Below, piece by piece: positions 1 to 8,416 of a stretch of 60,258 bases of DNA; the stretch's first letter is position 1; each line of letters opens with the position of its first letter. The DNA is taken from positions 1 through 60,258 of the forward strand of contig LGFL01000006.1 of the NCBI GenBank assembly GCA_001508855.1, given 5' to 3'. This DNA comes from Thermoanaerobacterales bacterium 50_218. GTDB taxonomy: Bacteria; Bacillota; DSM-12270; Thermacetogeniales; Thermacetogeniaceae. Under the pieces are notes generated by a model. The model was given only the letters and a program-made list of their open reading frames with translations, did no database searches and was not told the DNA's origin. A program made the translations under genes and the position numbers.

Positions 1-81
1 CACCCTTGCCTTAAGCTAACGACTACTGCTACCTTCGTCGTTCGGGACTTTCACCCTATAGCCAACGCCCATGCCGGGCAC
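1..81 (-). mobile_element. 5' end of a group II intron (partial, runs off the window)
   Basis: Read on the minus strand, the segment starts GTGCCCGGC at base 81 and contains a GGGTGAAAGTCCC block followed by GAACGACGAAGGTAGCAG and AAGGCAAGGGTG. These are the kind of domain I sequences found at the 5' end of bacterial group II introns. It begins two bases after the T-tract of the terminator at 84-108, the insertion style of class C introns. A second, shorter copy lies at 58102-58156. No reverse transcriptase or domain V is inside the window. The intron class is inference. Confidence 0.6.
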
Positions 82-83
82 GC

Positions 84-108
84 AAAAAATAACAGCCTTT
101 GCGGCTGT
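84..108 (-). terminator. Rho-independent terminator of the YkuS-like gene
   Basis: On the minus strand ACAGCC-GCAAA-GGCTGT forms a 6-bp stem followed by TATTTTTT. It touches the stop codon of the gene ending at base 108. The group II intron 5' end begins two bases beyond the T-tract. Confidence 0.75.
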
Positions 109-353
109 CACCTGATCCTTCTCTTAACCTCCTCGACAACCTCTTCTGCTGTTCTCCCCTCAGCACTGATAACCGGAGCCTCTGTCGTAACATCCTGGAA
201 TTGAAGAACATCTGTATCAATCCCACTGACGACAATTGCTCTAGCCTTTTTCAGTTCTTCAGGTTTTAGCTTCGTTACTTCATAGCCGGCATCTCTAAGT
301 GCTCGGCTTATCTGAGAGAGGCCTTCCTCAACAGCTACAACTTGCAATGTCAC
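108..353 (-). CDS. YkuS-like UPF0180 family protein
   Basis: An 81-residue protein resembling the UPF0180/YkuS family of Firmicutes, whose function is unknown. The fold signature is visible as an N-terminal VVAVEEGLSQISRALRDAGYEV stretch and a central segment ending in the conserved PVISAEGRTAEEV (about residues 60-72). It starts with GTG preceded by AAGGGGG at good spacing and ends in a terminator hairpin. No cysteines, membrane segments or catalytic motifs are visible. It lies about 30 bases downstream of a phosphoribosyltransferase on the same strand, so the two may be co-transcribed. Family assignment is by resemblance; function is not inferred. Confidence 0.75.
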   Translation of the reverse strand: MTLQVVAVEEGLSQISRALRDAGYEVTKLKPEELKKARAIVVSGIDTDVLQFQDVTTEAPVISAEGRTAEEVVEEVKRRIR

Positions 354-384
354 TTACCCCCTTTGCAGCAATTATTTGCTTCAT

Positions 385-1038
385 CTATTCTGAATCATTT
401 CGTTGATTATTATGCGTGAGTACAGCTATAACTTCCTGATCTGTTGTCTGCCGAAAATCCCTGTAAAACTGGCCAACAGCGTAAAAAACGTCAGGAATTA
501 GCAAGGCAACCAGTTCGTCAACTACCTCGTTGAGCCGTGCTGCGGTGTCTCTGGGAATCACAGGAACTGCCAATACCAAGCGCTTTGGTTGTTGCTTTCT
601 GAGGAAGCGAAGCGCTGCCTGAACAGTAAACCCCGTGGCAATGCCGTCATCAACCAGGATCACCACCTTGTCTGCACAATTAAAACCTTCCTTCTCTCCC
701 CTATAGAGACGCAGCCGCCGCTCGATCTCGGCGACCTCGGCAGCAATCTGGTTCTCAAAAACACCTTTATCGATACCAAAATAACTGAGCATCTTCTCGT
801 CATAAAGCACGCTTCCATCAGGGGCAACAGCACCAACAGCCAATTCGCTGTTAAAAGGAGCTCCTATTTTCCGGGCTATTACCACATCAAGAGGTGCTTT
901 TAAAGCTTTTGCTACCTCAGCAGCAACGATAACACCGCCACGCGGTATACCCAAAACAAGCAGGTGCTCACCTTTATACTTGAGCAACTTTTCGGCAAGC
1001 CTCTTACCAGCATCACTCCGGTCTGCAAAAACCACCAT
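385..1038 (-). CDS. Phosphoribosyltransferase-domain protein
   Basis: A 217-residue type I phosphoribosyltransferase-fold protein. The PRPP-binding loop is VILVDDGIATGFT near residues 128-140, and the LGIPRGGVIVAAEVAKAL segment near the N-terminus is typical of the stand-alone, often lipoprotein- or hydrolase-linked PRTase family rather than of a named salvage enzyme. The start chosen is the ATG at 1038 because GGGAAGGGAG lies just upstream; an upstream in-frame ATG at 1101 would add 21 residues without family support. It is divergent from larB. Substrate is unknown; a nucleobase or nucleotide is inference. Confidence 0.8.
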   Translation of the reverse strand: MVVFADRSDAGKRLAEKLLKYKGEHLLVLGIPRGGVIVAAEVAKALKAPLDVVIARKIGAPFNSELAVGAVAPDGSVLYDEKMLSYFGIDKGVFENQIAAEVAEIERRLRLYRGEKEGFNCADKVVILVDDGIATGFTVQAALRFLRKQQPKRLVLAVPVIPRDTAARLNEVVDELVALLIPDVFYAVGQFYRDFRQTTDQEVIAVLTHNNQRNDSE

Positions 1039-1080
1039 GCTCACTCCCTTCCCTGTCGCCAACATTCCAAAAACAGCTAC

Positions 1081-1110
1081 TTGACACCATCCTACAGCCA
1101 CAAGTAAACT
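1081..1110 (+). promoter_or_regulatory. Candidate sigma-A promoter for larBC
   Basis: TTGACA at 1081-1086 and TAAACT at 1105-1110 are separated by 18 bp, in the divergent gap between the phosphoribosyltransferase and larB. The -35 is perfect and the -10 matches four of six positions. Confidence 0.45.
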
Positions 1111-1140
1111 TTTCTCACAAGAGAAATGCAGGTGTTGACG

Positions 1141-1920
1141 ATGTCACCAGAAGAAAAAGTCAGAAAATTGCTCGAAAGCGTGCGCACGGGAGCAATCACT
1201 GTTACTGAGGCGATGCACAAGCTAAAACACCTCCCATACCAGGACCTGGGCTTTGCCAAGATCGACCACCACAGAACCCTGCGCTTGGGCTTTCCGGAAG
1301 TCGTTTATTGCAAAGGGAAAACTCCAGAGCAGGTTCTTCAAATTATCGAAGAGCTCCGCAAGCACAACCACAGGATTCTGGCAACGAAAGTTAACAAAAA
1401 GACAGCGAAAGCGGTCATCGCCCAGATTCCCTCTGCGCACTACCATCCAGAGGCCAAGCTCCTTGTCATCGGCGAAATTCCAGAAAAACCTATCTGGGGA
1501 AAGATTACAGTGGTCACCGCAGGAACGGCAGACCTCCCTGTTGCCGAAGAAGCTGCTCTAACAGCAAAAATCCTTGAAAACGAAGTCGAGCGCATCTACG
1601 ACATCGGGGTAGCTGGCCTCCATCGGCTGTTTTCTTTTCTACCGAACCTATCAAGTGCTTTGGCTATAATCGTTGTCGCAGGTATGGACGGGGCTTTGCC
1701 CAGCATTGTTGCCGGTCTCGTGGATAGACCCGTAATCGCCGTCCCTACAAGCACAGGCTATGGGGCGAATTTTCAGGGACTCGCTCCCTTGCTGACGATG
1801 CTCAACAGCTGTGCCCCTGGTGTTAGTGTCGTCAACATCGACAACGGATTTGGAGCTGCCTTTTACGCCCACCTCATCACCAGAAGTGGAGGAACAAAAA
1901 ATGAAGGTTCTATATCTTGA
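1141..1920 (+). CDS. larB: Nickel pincer cofactor biosynthesis protein LarB
   Basis: A 259-residue LarB, the pyridinium-3,5-biscarboxylic acid mononucleotide synthase that carboxylates and hydrolyses nicotinate adenine dinucleotide in making the nickel-pincer nucleotide cofactor. The N-terminal LPYQDLGFAKIDHHR motif is characteristic, and the C-terminal half is a PurE-like domain (VTAGTADLPVAEEA, then VVAGMDGALPSIVAGL and STGYGANFQGLAPLL). The start at 1141 sits 6 bases after AGGTG; in-frame ATG 1126 is an alternative. The 3' end overlaps larC by 20 bases, implying coupling. LarA and LarE are not in the window, so the client enzyme is unknown. Confidence 0.9.
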   Translation: MSPEEKVRKLLESVRTGAITVTEAMHKLKHLPYQDLGFAKIDHHRTLRLGFPEVVYCKGKTPEQVLQIIEELRKHNHRILATKVNKKTAKAVIAQIPSAHYHPEAKLLVIGEIPEKPIWGKITVVTAGTADLPVAEEAALTAKILENEVERIYDIGVAGLHRLFSFLPNLSSALAIIVVAGMDGALPSIVAGLVDRPVIAVPTSTGYGANFQGLAPLLTMLNSCAPGVSVVNIDNGFGAAFYAHLITRSGGTKNEGSIS

Positions 1921-3130
1921 TTGTTTTTCTGGGATCAGTGGTGACATGATGCTGGCGGCTTTACTTGATCTTGGTTTTTCCCTCGCAGAACTGAAAAAGT
2001 TGGTGAAACAGTTGCGTCTCCCGATCGAGGTTGAGGTAAGGGCAACGAAGAAGGCAGGGATCAGGGCAAAAAAGGTGGTCTTTAAACCTCTGCAACCTCA
2101 GCCAAACCACCGCTCCTGTCGGGAACTTCTGGAGATCCTCGCTGCAGGTGAACTCGCTCCGGAAATCTCCCAAAAGGTCAAAGACTCTATCCTAAGACTT
2201 GCCCAGGCTGAAGCCGCAGTTCACGGCGAAGATCCGCAAGATGTTCATTTTCACGAACTAGGTGGTCTCGACACCCTTGTTGACCTCGCAGGAGTCTTTA
2301 CTGGTGTCCGTGCTCTTGGAATCAAAAAAATACACTGTTCACCTTTACCCTTAGGAAGGGGAGTGGTTAAGTGTGCCCACGGAATCCTACCTCTACCTGC
2401 TCCAGCTACCCTCGAACTCCTCAAGCAAGTTCCCACGTACGGGGTTCCTTTAGAGGCAGAACTGGTCACCCCGACAGGGGCTTTGCTCGCAACCTCCCTG
2501 GCAAACTGCTTTGGACCCCCACCACCTGCACTTTGGAAGAAGTTCGGACATGGTGCAGGTAGCCTTGAACTGCCTCAACCCAACATCCTCCGCGCTTGGC
2601 TAGGAGAAAGCGCTTCTGAAGAAGAGCAGGAGTACTTACCATTTGAGAGTGACCAAGTAATCATCCTGGAAACCCAGGTTGATGACCACAACCCCGAGTT
2701 CTTGTCCTATCTCCGCGGCCAACTAGAAACAGAAGGGGCTCTCGATGTCACTTTCATCCCGGCGATGATGAAAAAAGGAAGGCCAGGGACATTAATATCT
2801 ATACTCTCTCCTCAGGAAAAGTTGCTCACCCTTTGCAAGCTAATCTTCCAACACACCACAGCTTTAGGTGTACGCTGGTTTCCAGTCCAGCGCTACAAGC
2901 TGAGCCGCTCCTTCGTCGAAGTAGACACTCCTTATGGGAAGGTAACCGTAAAACTAGGCTTCTCCAAACAATTAGACGGGACAAAAAAACTGGAAAACAT
3001 CGCCCCAGAATTCGAATCATGTGCATCGGTCGCTCGAGAGAAAGGGATTAGCATCAAAGAGGTTTACCAAGCAGCAATCAGTGCCGCTTACTACAAGTTT
3101 TCTCACAACTTTAGTTCATCCATGAAATAG
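1901..3130 (+). CDS. larC: Nickel pincer cofactor biosynthesis protein LarC
   Basis: A 409-residue LarC, the nickel insertase (cyclometallase) that completes the nickel-pincer nucleotide. It opens with MKVLYLDCFSGISGDMMLAAL, the LarC signature, and carries a histidine-rich HGEDPQDVHFHELG stretch near residues 108-121. The C-terminal half (TQVDDHNPEFLSYL, then PAMMKKGRPGTLIS) is the second LarC domain, intact in one frame rather than split as in Lactobacillus plantarum. The ATG at 1901 is preceded by GTGGAGGAAC. The last 15 bases overlap the 3' end of parB on the opposite strand. Confidence 0.92.
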   Translation: MKVLYLDCFSGISGDMMLAALLDLGFSLAELKKLVKQLRLPIEVEVRATKKAGIRAKKVVFKPLQPQPNHRSCRELLEILAAGELAPEISQKVKDSILRLAQAEAAVHGEDPQDVHFHELGGLDTLVDLAGVFTGVRALGIKKIHCSPLPLGRGVVKCAHGILPLPAPATLELLKQVPTYGVPLEAELVTPTGALLATSLANCFGPPPPALWKKFGHGAGSLELPQPNILRAWLGESASEEEQEYLPFESDQVIILETQVDDHNPEFLSYLRGQLETEGALDVTFIPAMMKKGRPGTLISILSPQEKLLTLCKLIFQHTTALGVRWFPVQRYKLSRSFVEVDTPYGKVTVKLGFSKQLDGTKKLENIAPEFESCASVAREKGISIKEVYQAAISAAYYKFSHNFSSSMK

Positions 3131-3991
3131 TTTAGCCAAATGTCCAATGATTCTTTCAAATTCGGAGTCTTTTGAACAGATGATTTCGATCCGACCACCG
3201 CGCTTTCCTGGCTTAACCTTCACCCGGGCCCCCAAAACCTCAGTAAGCCGTTTCTCCAGACCGGCATATCTTTCGTCTTTTTCTTTCCGCTTTTCTTCTA
3301 CAGAACCTTTGGAATGACCTCGTTTTTCTTGAAGAACTGTTCGTACCCTCTTTTCCAGGTGGCGAACTGAGAGTTGCTTTTCCGCAACCTCTCGAGCCAA
3401 AGCCACCTGTAGTTGAGGATCAGTAACACCAAGGAGCACCTTGCCATGACCCGTGGTGATGACTCCTTTGGCGAGCAGTTGCAAAACCTCTTCAGGCAAT
3501 TGGAGGAGGCGAAGCATATTTGTGACATAAGGTCTGCTTTTTCCAACCCTGCGAGAGATCTCTTCCTGAGTTAGCCCGAATTCATCCAGCAACCTCTTAT
3601 ATGCAGCAGCTTCTTCAACAGGGTTAAGATCCTTGCGTTGCAAGTTTTCTACCAGCATCATTTCACTGGAGGTCATTAAGTCAACTTTTTTCACTACCGC
3701 GGGAATTGTTTTTAGACCAGCAATTTGGGAGGCCCTCCAGCGACGTTCACCAACTATTAACTCATATCTGCCGTTTTCGATCGGGCGAACAAGAACCGGT
3801 TGAATGACTCCATGGCGTCTGATCGATTCCGCAAGTTCACGCAGAGACTGTTGATCAAATTCCTGTCGCGCCTGTGTTGCCCCGGGTTGAATCTTATCAA
3901 CGGGAATCTCCAAGATTTCTTCTCCGACAAACCCACCAGACGATGGGGGGATCAGGGCTCGCAGGCCTTTTCCTAATCCCTTATTCTTCAC
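3116..3991 (-). CDS. parB: Chromosome-partitioning protein ParB (Spo0J)
   Basis: A 291-residue ParB/Spo0J, the CTP-dependent DNA clamp that loads at parS and spreads to recruit SMC for origin segregation. The N-terminal [12 protein letters not shown] leader is typical. The ParB domain carries the CTP-binding [12 protein letters not shown] motif (about residues 77-88) and [14 protein letters not shown], followed by a helix-turn-helix ([27 protein letters not shown]). The ATG overlaps the end of parA by 11 bases, so the pair is translated together. The 3' end overlaps larC convergently. A second ParB-family gene, noc, lies 5 kb away. Confidence 0.95.
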   Translation of the reverse strand: MKNKGLGKGLRALIPPSSGGFVGEEILEIPVDKIQPGATQARQEFDQQSLRELAESIRRHGVIQPVLVRPIENGRYELIVGERRWRASQIAGLKTIPAVVKKVDLMTSSEMMLVENLQRKDLNPVEEAAAYKRLLDEFGLTQEEISRRVGKSRPYVTNMLRLLQLPEEVLQLLAKGVITTGHGKVLLGVTDPQLQVALAREVAEKQLSVRHLEKRVRTVLQEKRGHSKGSVEEKRKEKDERYAGLEKRLTEVLGARVKVKPGKRGGRIEIICSKDSEFERIIGHLAKLFHG

Positions 3992-4823
3992 TAGAGATCA
4001 CTTCCTCGGCGAGCTCGCTGTAAAAAATTGCGCCGCGTGAGCGAGAATCGTAGAAAATTACTGGTTTGCCATGACTCGGTGCCTCACTCAAACGAACATT
4101 TCTTGGGATTACTGTTCGGAAAACTTTATCCCCGAAAAAGTCTTTGACTTCTTCGGCGACCTGGATCGAAAGGTTCGTCCTGGCGTCAAACATCGTCAGC
4201 AAAACTCCCTCAAGCTCCAGGAGAGGATTGAGGGATTGCCTGACCAGTTTGATCGTTTCGAGCAACTGTCCCAATCCCTCGAGTGCGTAATACTCACACT
4301 GAATTGGGATCAATACACTATCAGCAGCAGTAAGGGCATTAATCGTCAACAGACCAAGTGATGGTGGACAGTCAATATAAGTATAATCGTAGTTGTTTCG
4401 AATCTTTCGCAACCCACCCCGCAGCCTTGTCTCCCGATCAGGGAAGCTGACAAGTTCGATCTCTGCACCTGCAAGGTTGATTGTTGCCGGGATCAGATCG
4501 AGTCCAGGAAATTCGGTGTTAATGATCACTTCTTCCACAGGAACCTCTCCAAGAAGTAGATTGTAGATACACTTTTTAAGATTGTTCCTGTCCACTCCAA
4601 GACCACTTGTAGCATTACCCTGGGGATCAATATCTACTACAAGCACTTTCTTCCCCTTCTTCGCCAAACAAGCACTTAGGTTAATTGCTGTTGTTGTCTT
4701 GGCCACCCCGCCTTTTTGATTGGCAATTGCTACGATTCTTCCCGAATGTCCTGGAGAGTGTTCCACGTGGAACGTCTCTTTTTTTTCTTCCCACCTCTTC
4801 CTCCTCCAAAGCAATACTGGCAC
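3981..4823 (-). CDS. parA: Chromosome-partitioning ATPase ParA (Soj)
   Basis: A ParA/Soj deviant Walker ATPase. The P-loop is [11 protein letters not shown] (residues 35-45 of the longest frame); [14 protein letters not shown] and [16 protein letters not shown] are Walker A' and B. Soj proteins normally begin only a few residues before the P-loop, but here about 30 residues precede it in frame from the GTG at 4823. A strong GGAGGAGG lies inside this extension, and the GTG it best serves is one base out of frame, separated from the rest by a run of eight A. The start is therefore uncertain. The extension also carries the parS-like palindrome. Confidence 0.92.
   Translation of the reverse strand: MPVLLWRRKRWEEKKETFHVEHSPGHSGRIVAIANQKGGVAKTTTAINLSACLAKKGKKVLVVDIDPQGNATSGLGVDRNNLKKCIYNLLLGEVPVEEVIINTEFPGLDLIPATINLAGAEIELVSFPDRETRLRGGLRKIRNNYDYTYIDCPPSLGLLTINALTAADSVLIPIQCEYYALEGLGQLLETIKLVRQSLNPLLELEGVLLTMFDARTNLSIQVAEEVKDFFGDKVFRTVIPRNVRLSEAPSHGKPVIFYDSRSRGAIFYSELAEEVISSEE
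4759..4774. promoter_or_regulatory. parS: parS-like ParB-binding site
   Basis: TGTTCCACGTGGAACG contains the perfect 14-bp palindrome GTTCCACGTGGAAC and differs little from the Firmicutes parS consensus TGTTNCACGTGAAACA. It lies inside the 5' coding part of parA, a usual place for an origin-proximal parS. No second equally good copy was seen in the window. Confidence 0.85.
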
Positions 4824-4921
4824 CTGGCACTATATACCTTAACCGTGAAACCGGCTAAGGTGAGCTAATACCAGGATTTCCCTCCTTTCGCTAGGAAAGC
4901 TGTGGGACTCAGTGATGTCCT

Positions 4922-4941
4922 CCCCTCAATAAATTGAGGGG
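4922..4941. repeat. IS200/IS605 right-end hairpin
   Basis: A 9-bp perfect stem (CCCCTCAAT/ATTGAGGGG) with a 2-base centre, just beyond the 3' end of tnpB. The core is shared with the left-end hairpin at 6667-6684. In related elements this region also forms the 3' end of the TnpB guide RNA. Confidence 0.75.
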
Positions 4942-4946
4942 CATCC

Positions 4947-6184
4947 TCAGGCGGATGCACGCAAAAACTTACCCTTGCGCTTCGGTTCAGCGACGCCGTG
5001 CCATCCCAACCGGTATGACACGACTGCGGGCCGCGCCACACGGCCACTACTCCCCTTCACGGGAGATACCTGGAAAGCTCTCTCGAAGATGTTCAGGGCG
5101 CCGTTTACGTCCGCCTGTGCCCTCCAGCCACAGGAACACGCGTACAAGCCCCGGTGCCTCCTGTTGGAAGCCGCAACTTGTGCGCAGGCGTGGCAGGTAA
5201 TGGATGTGTTCTCTTCATCTACGTCGTCCCGCACCAGAATCCCCACCAGCGCACCTTTGTACTTGAGCATGTTGGCCAACTTCCGGTACGGCCAAGCATG
5301 CAGACGCTGGTTCAGCCGATCCCCGTAGGCGATGCTTTCACGGATGCCGTTTAGATTCCCTATGGCTATCTCCTTCACACCCTTTTGCACACACTCGGCA
5401 ATAAGGTGAGATGTGGCTGCATGCAGCAAGTGTTCCACCTGCTTCTTCTCCCGGTGCGCTATTCTTTTCCACCTGCGGGAGTTCTGTTTGAGGTTCGCAC
5501 GCACCTTCTGCCAGTACCGCCTTACAGCCTTGATGAGTCTCCCGGAGTAGAGCAGAACGGTTCCATCGTCAAAAGCGCAGGCCATCATTACGGTCTCACC
5601 CAGGTCTACCGCCACCTTCCCCGCTCCATTGTTCTCACGGGCCTCTACCTCCACCACCAGACGGGCTTCTATGCGCCCGGATACCTTGTCGTAGGTGATG
5701 GAAAGATCCCGCACCCGCTTGTATTTTATACCGGGACGGTGGGATATGCGGAAAGAAACTTGCTTTACTCCATCCTCCCGGCTGGTGCCTAGGCTCAGCG
5801 TAACTTTGTCTCCTTCTACCTTGAAGCCGCTCTGCACTTACTTGAGAGGCGAAAGCTGGTCCTTGCGCCGGAAGCCGGGAGCATGGTGCCGCGTGAGACC
5901 CTTCTTCTTGAGGGCAAAGAAAGATTTGTATGCCCCCCGCACCTCGTCCCGGGTGAGCTGAACGGACATCGAGTAGTAGCCCTTCGCCCGGGGAAATCCT
6001 TTTAAGTTAAGATCCGGTTGAGGTTCTTGCGGGAAATATCCACTTCACCAGTTTCTTCATGCTCCTTCCGAAGGTGCCAAAGGAGACCGTTGTAGACCTT
6101 GGTAGCGCAGAACATGGCGTCTTTTAGAACAGCTTTGGTCTGAGGATCTGCGTGGACCTGCGCTTTGATGGTGATCAGGGGCAC
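4947..6184 (-). pseudogene. tnpB: tnpB (IS605 OrfB, RNA-guided nuclease family), frameshifted and with a premature stop
   Basis: The N-terminus is read from the GTG at 6184 (VYNGLLWHLRKEHEETGEVD) and stops at 6002 after NRILT. Reading continues one frame over (GYYSMSVQLTRDEVRGAYKSF), then meets an in-frame TAA at 5838-5840, after which 296 residues continue from 5837. That part holds the RuvC-like VAVDLGE, a NLNGIRES segment where the second acidic residue would be expected, a zinc ribbon (CHAC ... CSCG) and ADVNGALNI with the last catalytic Asp. The gene abuts tnpA exactly. Two lesions imply no full-length TnpB, although the 296-residue piece could still be translated. Confidence 0.85.
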
Positions 6185-6604
6185 TTATTCACCTCCTTCG
6201 TCTGTTTTCTGGGCCTCGATGTACCGCCTGATGGTCTCTCTGGAAACTTGCCCTGCTGTGCCTACATAATAGCCCGGGTTCCATAAGTGGCCGCCCCAGA
6301 GCTTAGCCTTAAGTTCTGGGTGTTTGGTAAAGAGCGTTCGGGCCGTGGAACCCTTCAGCACCTTAGCTATCACCGCCGGGGCTGTTTTGGGAGAAGCAGA
6401 GAGAAATACATGTACGTGGTCGGGCATGACCTCCAGAGCCAGTAATTCGTAACCGTGCTCCGTACAGAGGGCAGTAATCGCCATCTTCAGAGTTCTGTCT
6501 ACTGGTGGGAAAAGCACTTTGCGGCGGTACTTCGTTGACCATACAAAGTGGTAGTTGATGTTGTAGACCGCTGTTCCGGCTGATTTCCAAGCTTCCTTCT
6601 TCAT
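6185..6604 (-). CDS. tnpA: IS200/IS605 Y1 transposase TnpA
   Basis: A 139-residue single-strand transposase of the HUH family, which cuts and rejoins single-stranded element ends. The HUH motif is in MPDHVHVFLS (about residues 60-69) and the catalytic tyrosine is probably in RRYIEAQK near residue 127. The N-terminus (VYNINYHFVWSTKYRRKVL) is typical. Length matches the family and no disruption is visible. Its TAA is followed immediately by the GTG of tnpB. Confidence 0.9.
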   Translation of the reverse strand: MKKEAWKSAGTAVYNINYHFVWSTKYRRKVLFPPVDRTLKMAITALCTEHGYELLALEVMPDHVHVFLSASPKTAPAVIAKVLKGSTARTLFTKHPELKAKLWGGHLWNPGYYVGTAGQVSRETIRRYIEAQKTDEGGE

Positions 6605-6666
6605 ACCATCATGGTATTACATAGGGAAGAGGATGTAAATATACCAAGGCGAGGAGGTCCGTGTAT

Positions 6667-6684
6667 CCCTCAATGAATTGAGGG
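6667..6684. repeat. IS200/IS605 left-end hairpin
   Basis: An 8-bp perfect stem (CCCTCAAT/ATTGAGGG) upstream of tnpA, matching the core of the right-end hairpin. Confidence 0.7.
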
Positions 6685-6716
6685 GGATTACTGCCCCCTC
6701 GCACTCCCCCGGTTTT

Positions 6717-7157
6717 CTAAAAACTAAACCCCATACAATCAGGGCAGCCTTGGCCACTCCAAAACTTTTCCTGCTCTTCTTCACTAAATACTGCTATTAT
6801 TGAGGTTGTTTGCCAGATTGTGCCACATCTGGGACAGATCACAGAAGCACTATTTCCTTCAATCCCAACAATACCCTCAATTCGCACCGGGGTGCCACCC
6901 TTCAGAAACAACGCTTCACCTCGCTTTCTCTTATACGCTACCTGATAGACGCTACCTGAGCAAGTCTTCTGAATGAGGAAGACTCTGCTGAGATAAAAGA
7001 CAACAATGTGACAGCATAGGAAGGATATGTATTTTGCCGGCTTCCCATCTAACAGAACAAGCGGGGCACGGGCTTCTGGAGTCCCGCCCGAAACAGCCAG
7101 TCGCAAGAGCTTCCAAACGGGGGAGGGTTCAAAACGCCCAGCATGCAGTGCTCCCAC
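6717..7157 (-). pseudogene. Remnant with a C-terminal zinc-ribbon-like segment
   Basis: The only open frame of note here gives 146 residues. Its last 70 contain CPRCGTIWQTTS and GCPDCMGFSF, i.e. two CxxC pairs suggestive of a zinc ribbon. No convincing start codon with a ribosome binding site precedes that part, and the N-terminal half reads like non-coding sequence. It may be the tail of a broken gene. I do not recognise the family. Confidence 0.2.
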
Positions 7158-7900
7158 CTAGAAGACCGGTAGCTGTTGGCATCCTGCCCAGCCGGGACGG
7201 GCCGACAGCGCCCGTTCATGCCACCTCTCACAGTTAAAACTGGGATGAATCGGAGACCCTTCGCCAGACGGCACGCGCTTCATCTTCAAGCTGTCTCCTG
7301 CCGGGTTGACGTTCTGCCCGCACGGCCCAGGACACCAGGGACAAAACGCGACACGGTTAAAGTGCGTATTTTTCGAAGCAACGAGGCAGCAATGTTTTTA
7401 ATGTGAAGAACATCTGACCCCCGTTGCCGGGCTGGCGTTAGTCAGCGAAGTCATCAATCGCTACACAGCTAATGATCAGTCCGGTTGGACAAAACCAAAG
7501 TGCCAGGCGTAATTGACCCTCATAAATCTTGCGGAGATTTCGGAACCTCGAACAATCGGTTTGCTCTGCCAGGGCTGGAGTGATTTTGACCATATTGGCT
7601 TTTTTGGGATGACCCTTTTTCCTCTCAATCATTAGAGGTGCAAGAAATAGCTTCCAGCCCGCCTCTTCCTCCAGCACCTGGATATGGCAGCAAGGAATAC
7701 GTCCTGGAAGAGAAGGTTGTTTTTGAGGAGTCAACCCGAAATCGATAAGGAGCTAAAAGCTCTTATCATTCGTCTAACCCTGGGTTCAGGGAAACACAAA
7801 CGTCAATATGTTCCATTAGCTGAGCTATCCCCACCTTTTCAGACCGCGGTATCTAGGAGTTCCGCTGCCTGCCCGAAAACCAAGGACCTGAGGAGAGGTG
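7158..7900. other. Degenerate intergenic DNA, no supported gene
   Basis: Short overlapping frames occur on both strands, with no good start, family motif or RNA gene. On the minus strand some frames near 7150-7330 resemble tails of IS605-type TnpB proteins, and 7438-7734 is open for 98 unrecognised residues. Taken with its neighbours it looks like the debris of several mobile elements. Confidence 0.4.
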
Positions 7901-7909
7901 TTGTATGCC

Positions 7910-8405
7910 ACAGGGTTCGTTTCCAGGAAAGGGAGCAAGGGTCCACTTCCTTTCAGTGTTCACTCAAAAAGCATTCGGTAAAGCCGTTTTCCTTCGGCCT
8001 AGAGGCCGATTAGGGTGAGAAGAAAGTAGGCATAGCCCACAGTGAGCAAAAGACCCTTGTAACGTCCCGGCAATAGGTCAGCCCAAGGCCCCGGAGCTTA
8101 AAGTCCTGATGCTCGTTTTTGAGATCCTTGAATAACTCCTCAACCTTCATGCGGGAGTAGTACCGAGAGAAAGGTTCATCCTTCACATTCGTTACCAGAA
8201 GCCATGGTTCTTTTTGCTTCATGTCGAAGCAGGCGACAATCCGGCAACTAATATCACACGTGCAAGCGTTATTGCAAGCTGGCCGAGTGGGATGCAGGTA
8301 TTTGCTTCTCTGCTGTTCTCGAAGGCAGTGCCCTACCTAAAGGGGCGACTCCTAAGCTCTGAAAACGAATCAGTGCCAAGACGAGAATGGCTATTGTTTT
8401 GACAG
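7910..8405 (-). pseudogene. IS4-type DDE transposase remnant
   Basis: The frame at 8010-8222 encodes KEPWLLVTNV and then YYSRMKVEELFKDLKNE, which fits the Y-(2)-R-(3)-E-(6)-K signature around the catalytic Glu of IS4-family transposases. After CRDVTR a frameshift moves the reading to a continuing hydrophobic C-terminus (VGYAYFLLTLIGL, then stops). Upstream, a third frame near 8330-8400 reads like the N-terminal TIAILVLALIRFQSL part before several stops. No inverted repeats were identified. The gene is clearly inactive. Confidence 0.7.
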
Positions 8406-8416
8406 AAACGCGATTC

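Larger units (their letters stand above)
4922..6684 (-). mobile_element. IS200/IS605 family insertion sequence, probably decayed
   Basis: A tnpA-tnpB element on the minus strand, bounded by two related short hairpins: CCCCTCAATAAATTGAGGGG at 4922-4941 and CCCTCAATGAATTGAGGG at 6667-6684. Subterminal hairpins recognised by TnpA, rather than inverted repeats, are the rule for this family, and exact ends probably lie some bases outside. The tnpA frame is intact, tnpB is broken. The element separates parA from the ykgJ/noc cluster and looks more GC-rich than its neighbours. Confidence 0.8.

Noticed and set aside
385-1101. Upstream start at 1101 for the phosphoribosyltransferase
   Set aside because: The 21 extra residues lack family similarity and the ATG at 1038 has the better ribosome binding site.
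7790-7860. tRNA-like D-arm on the minus strand (GGGGATAGCTCAGCTAATGG)
   Set aside because: No matching T-arm or acceptor 3' strand follows, and it lies in transposon debris.
8270-8300. GCTGGCCGAGTGGGA resembling a Leu/Ser tRNA D-arm
   Set aside because: No anticodon or T-arm in range; it overlaps the decayed transposase.
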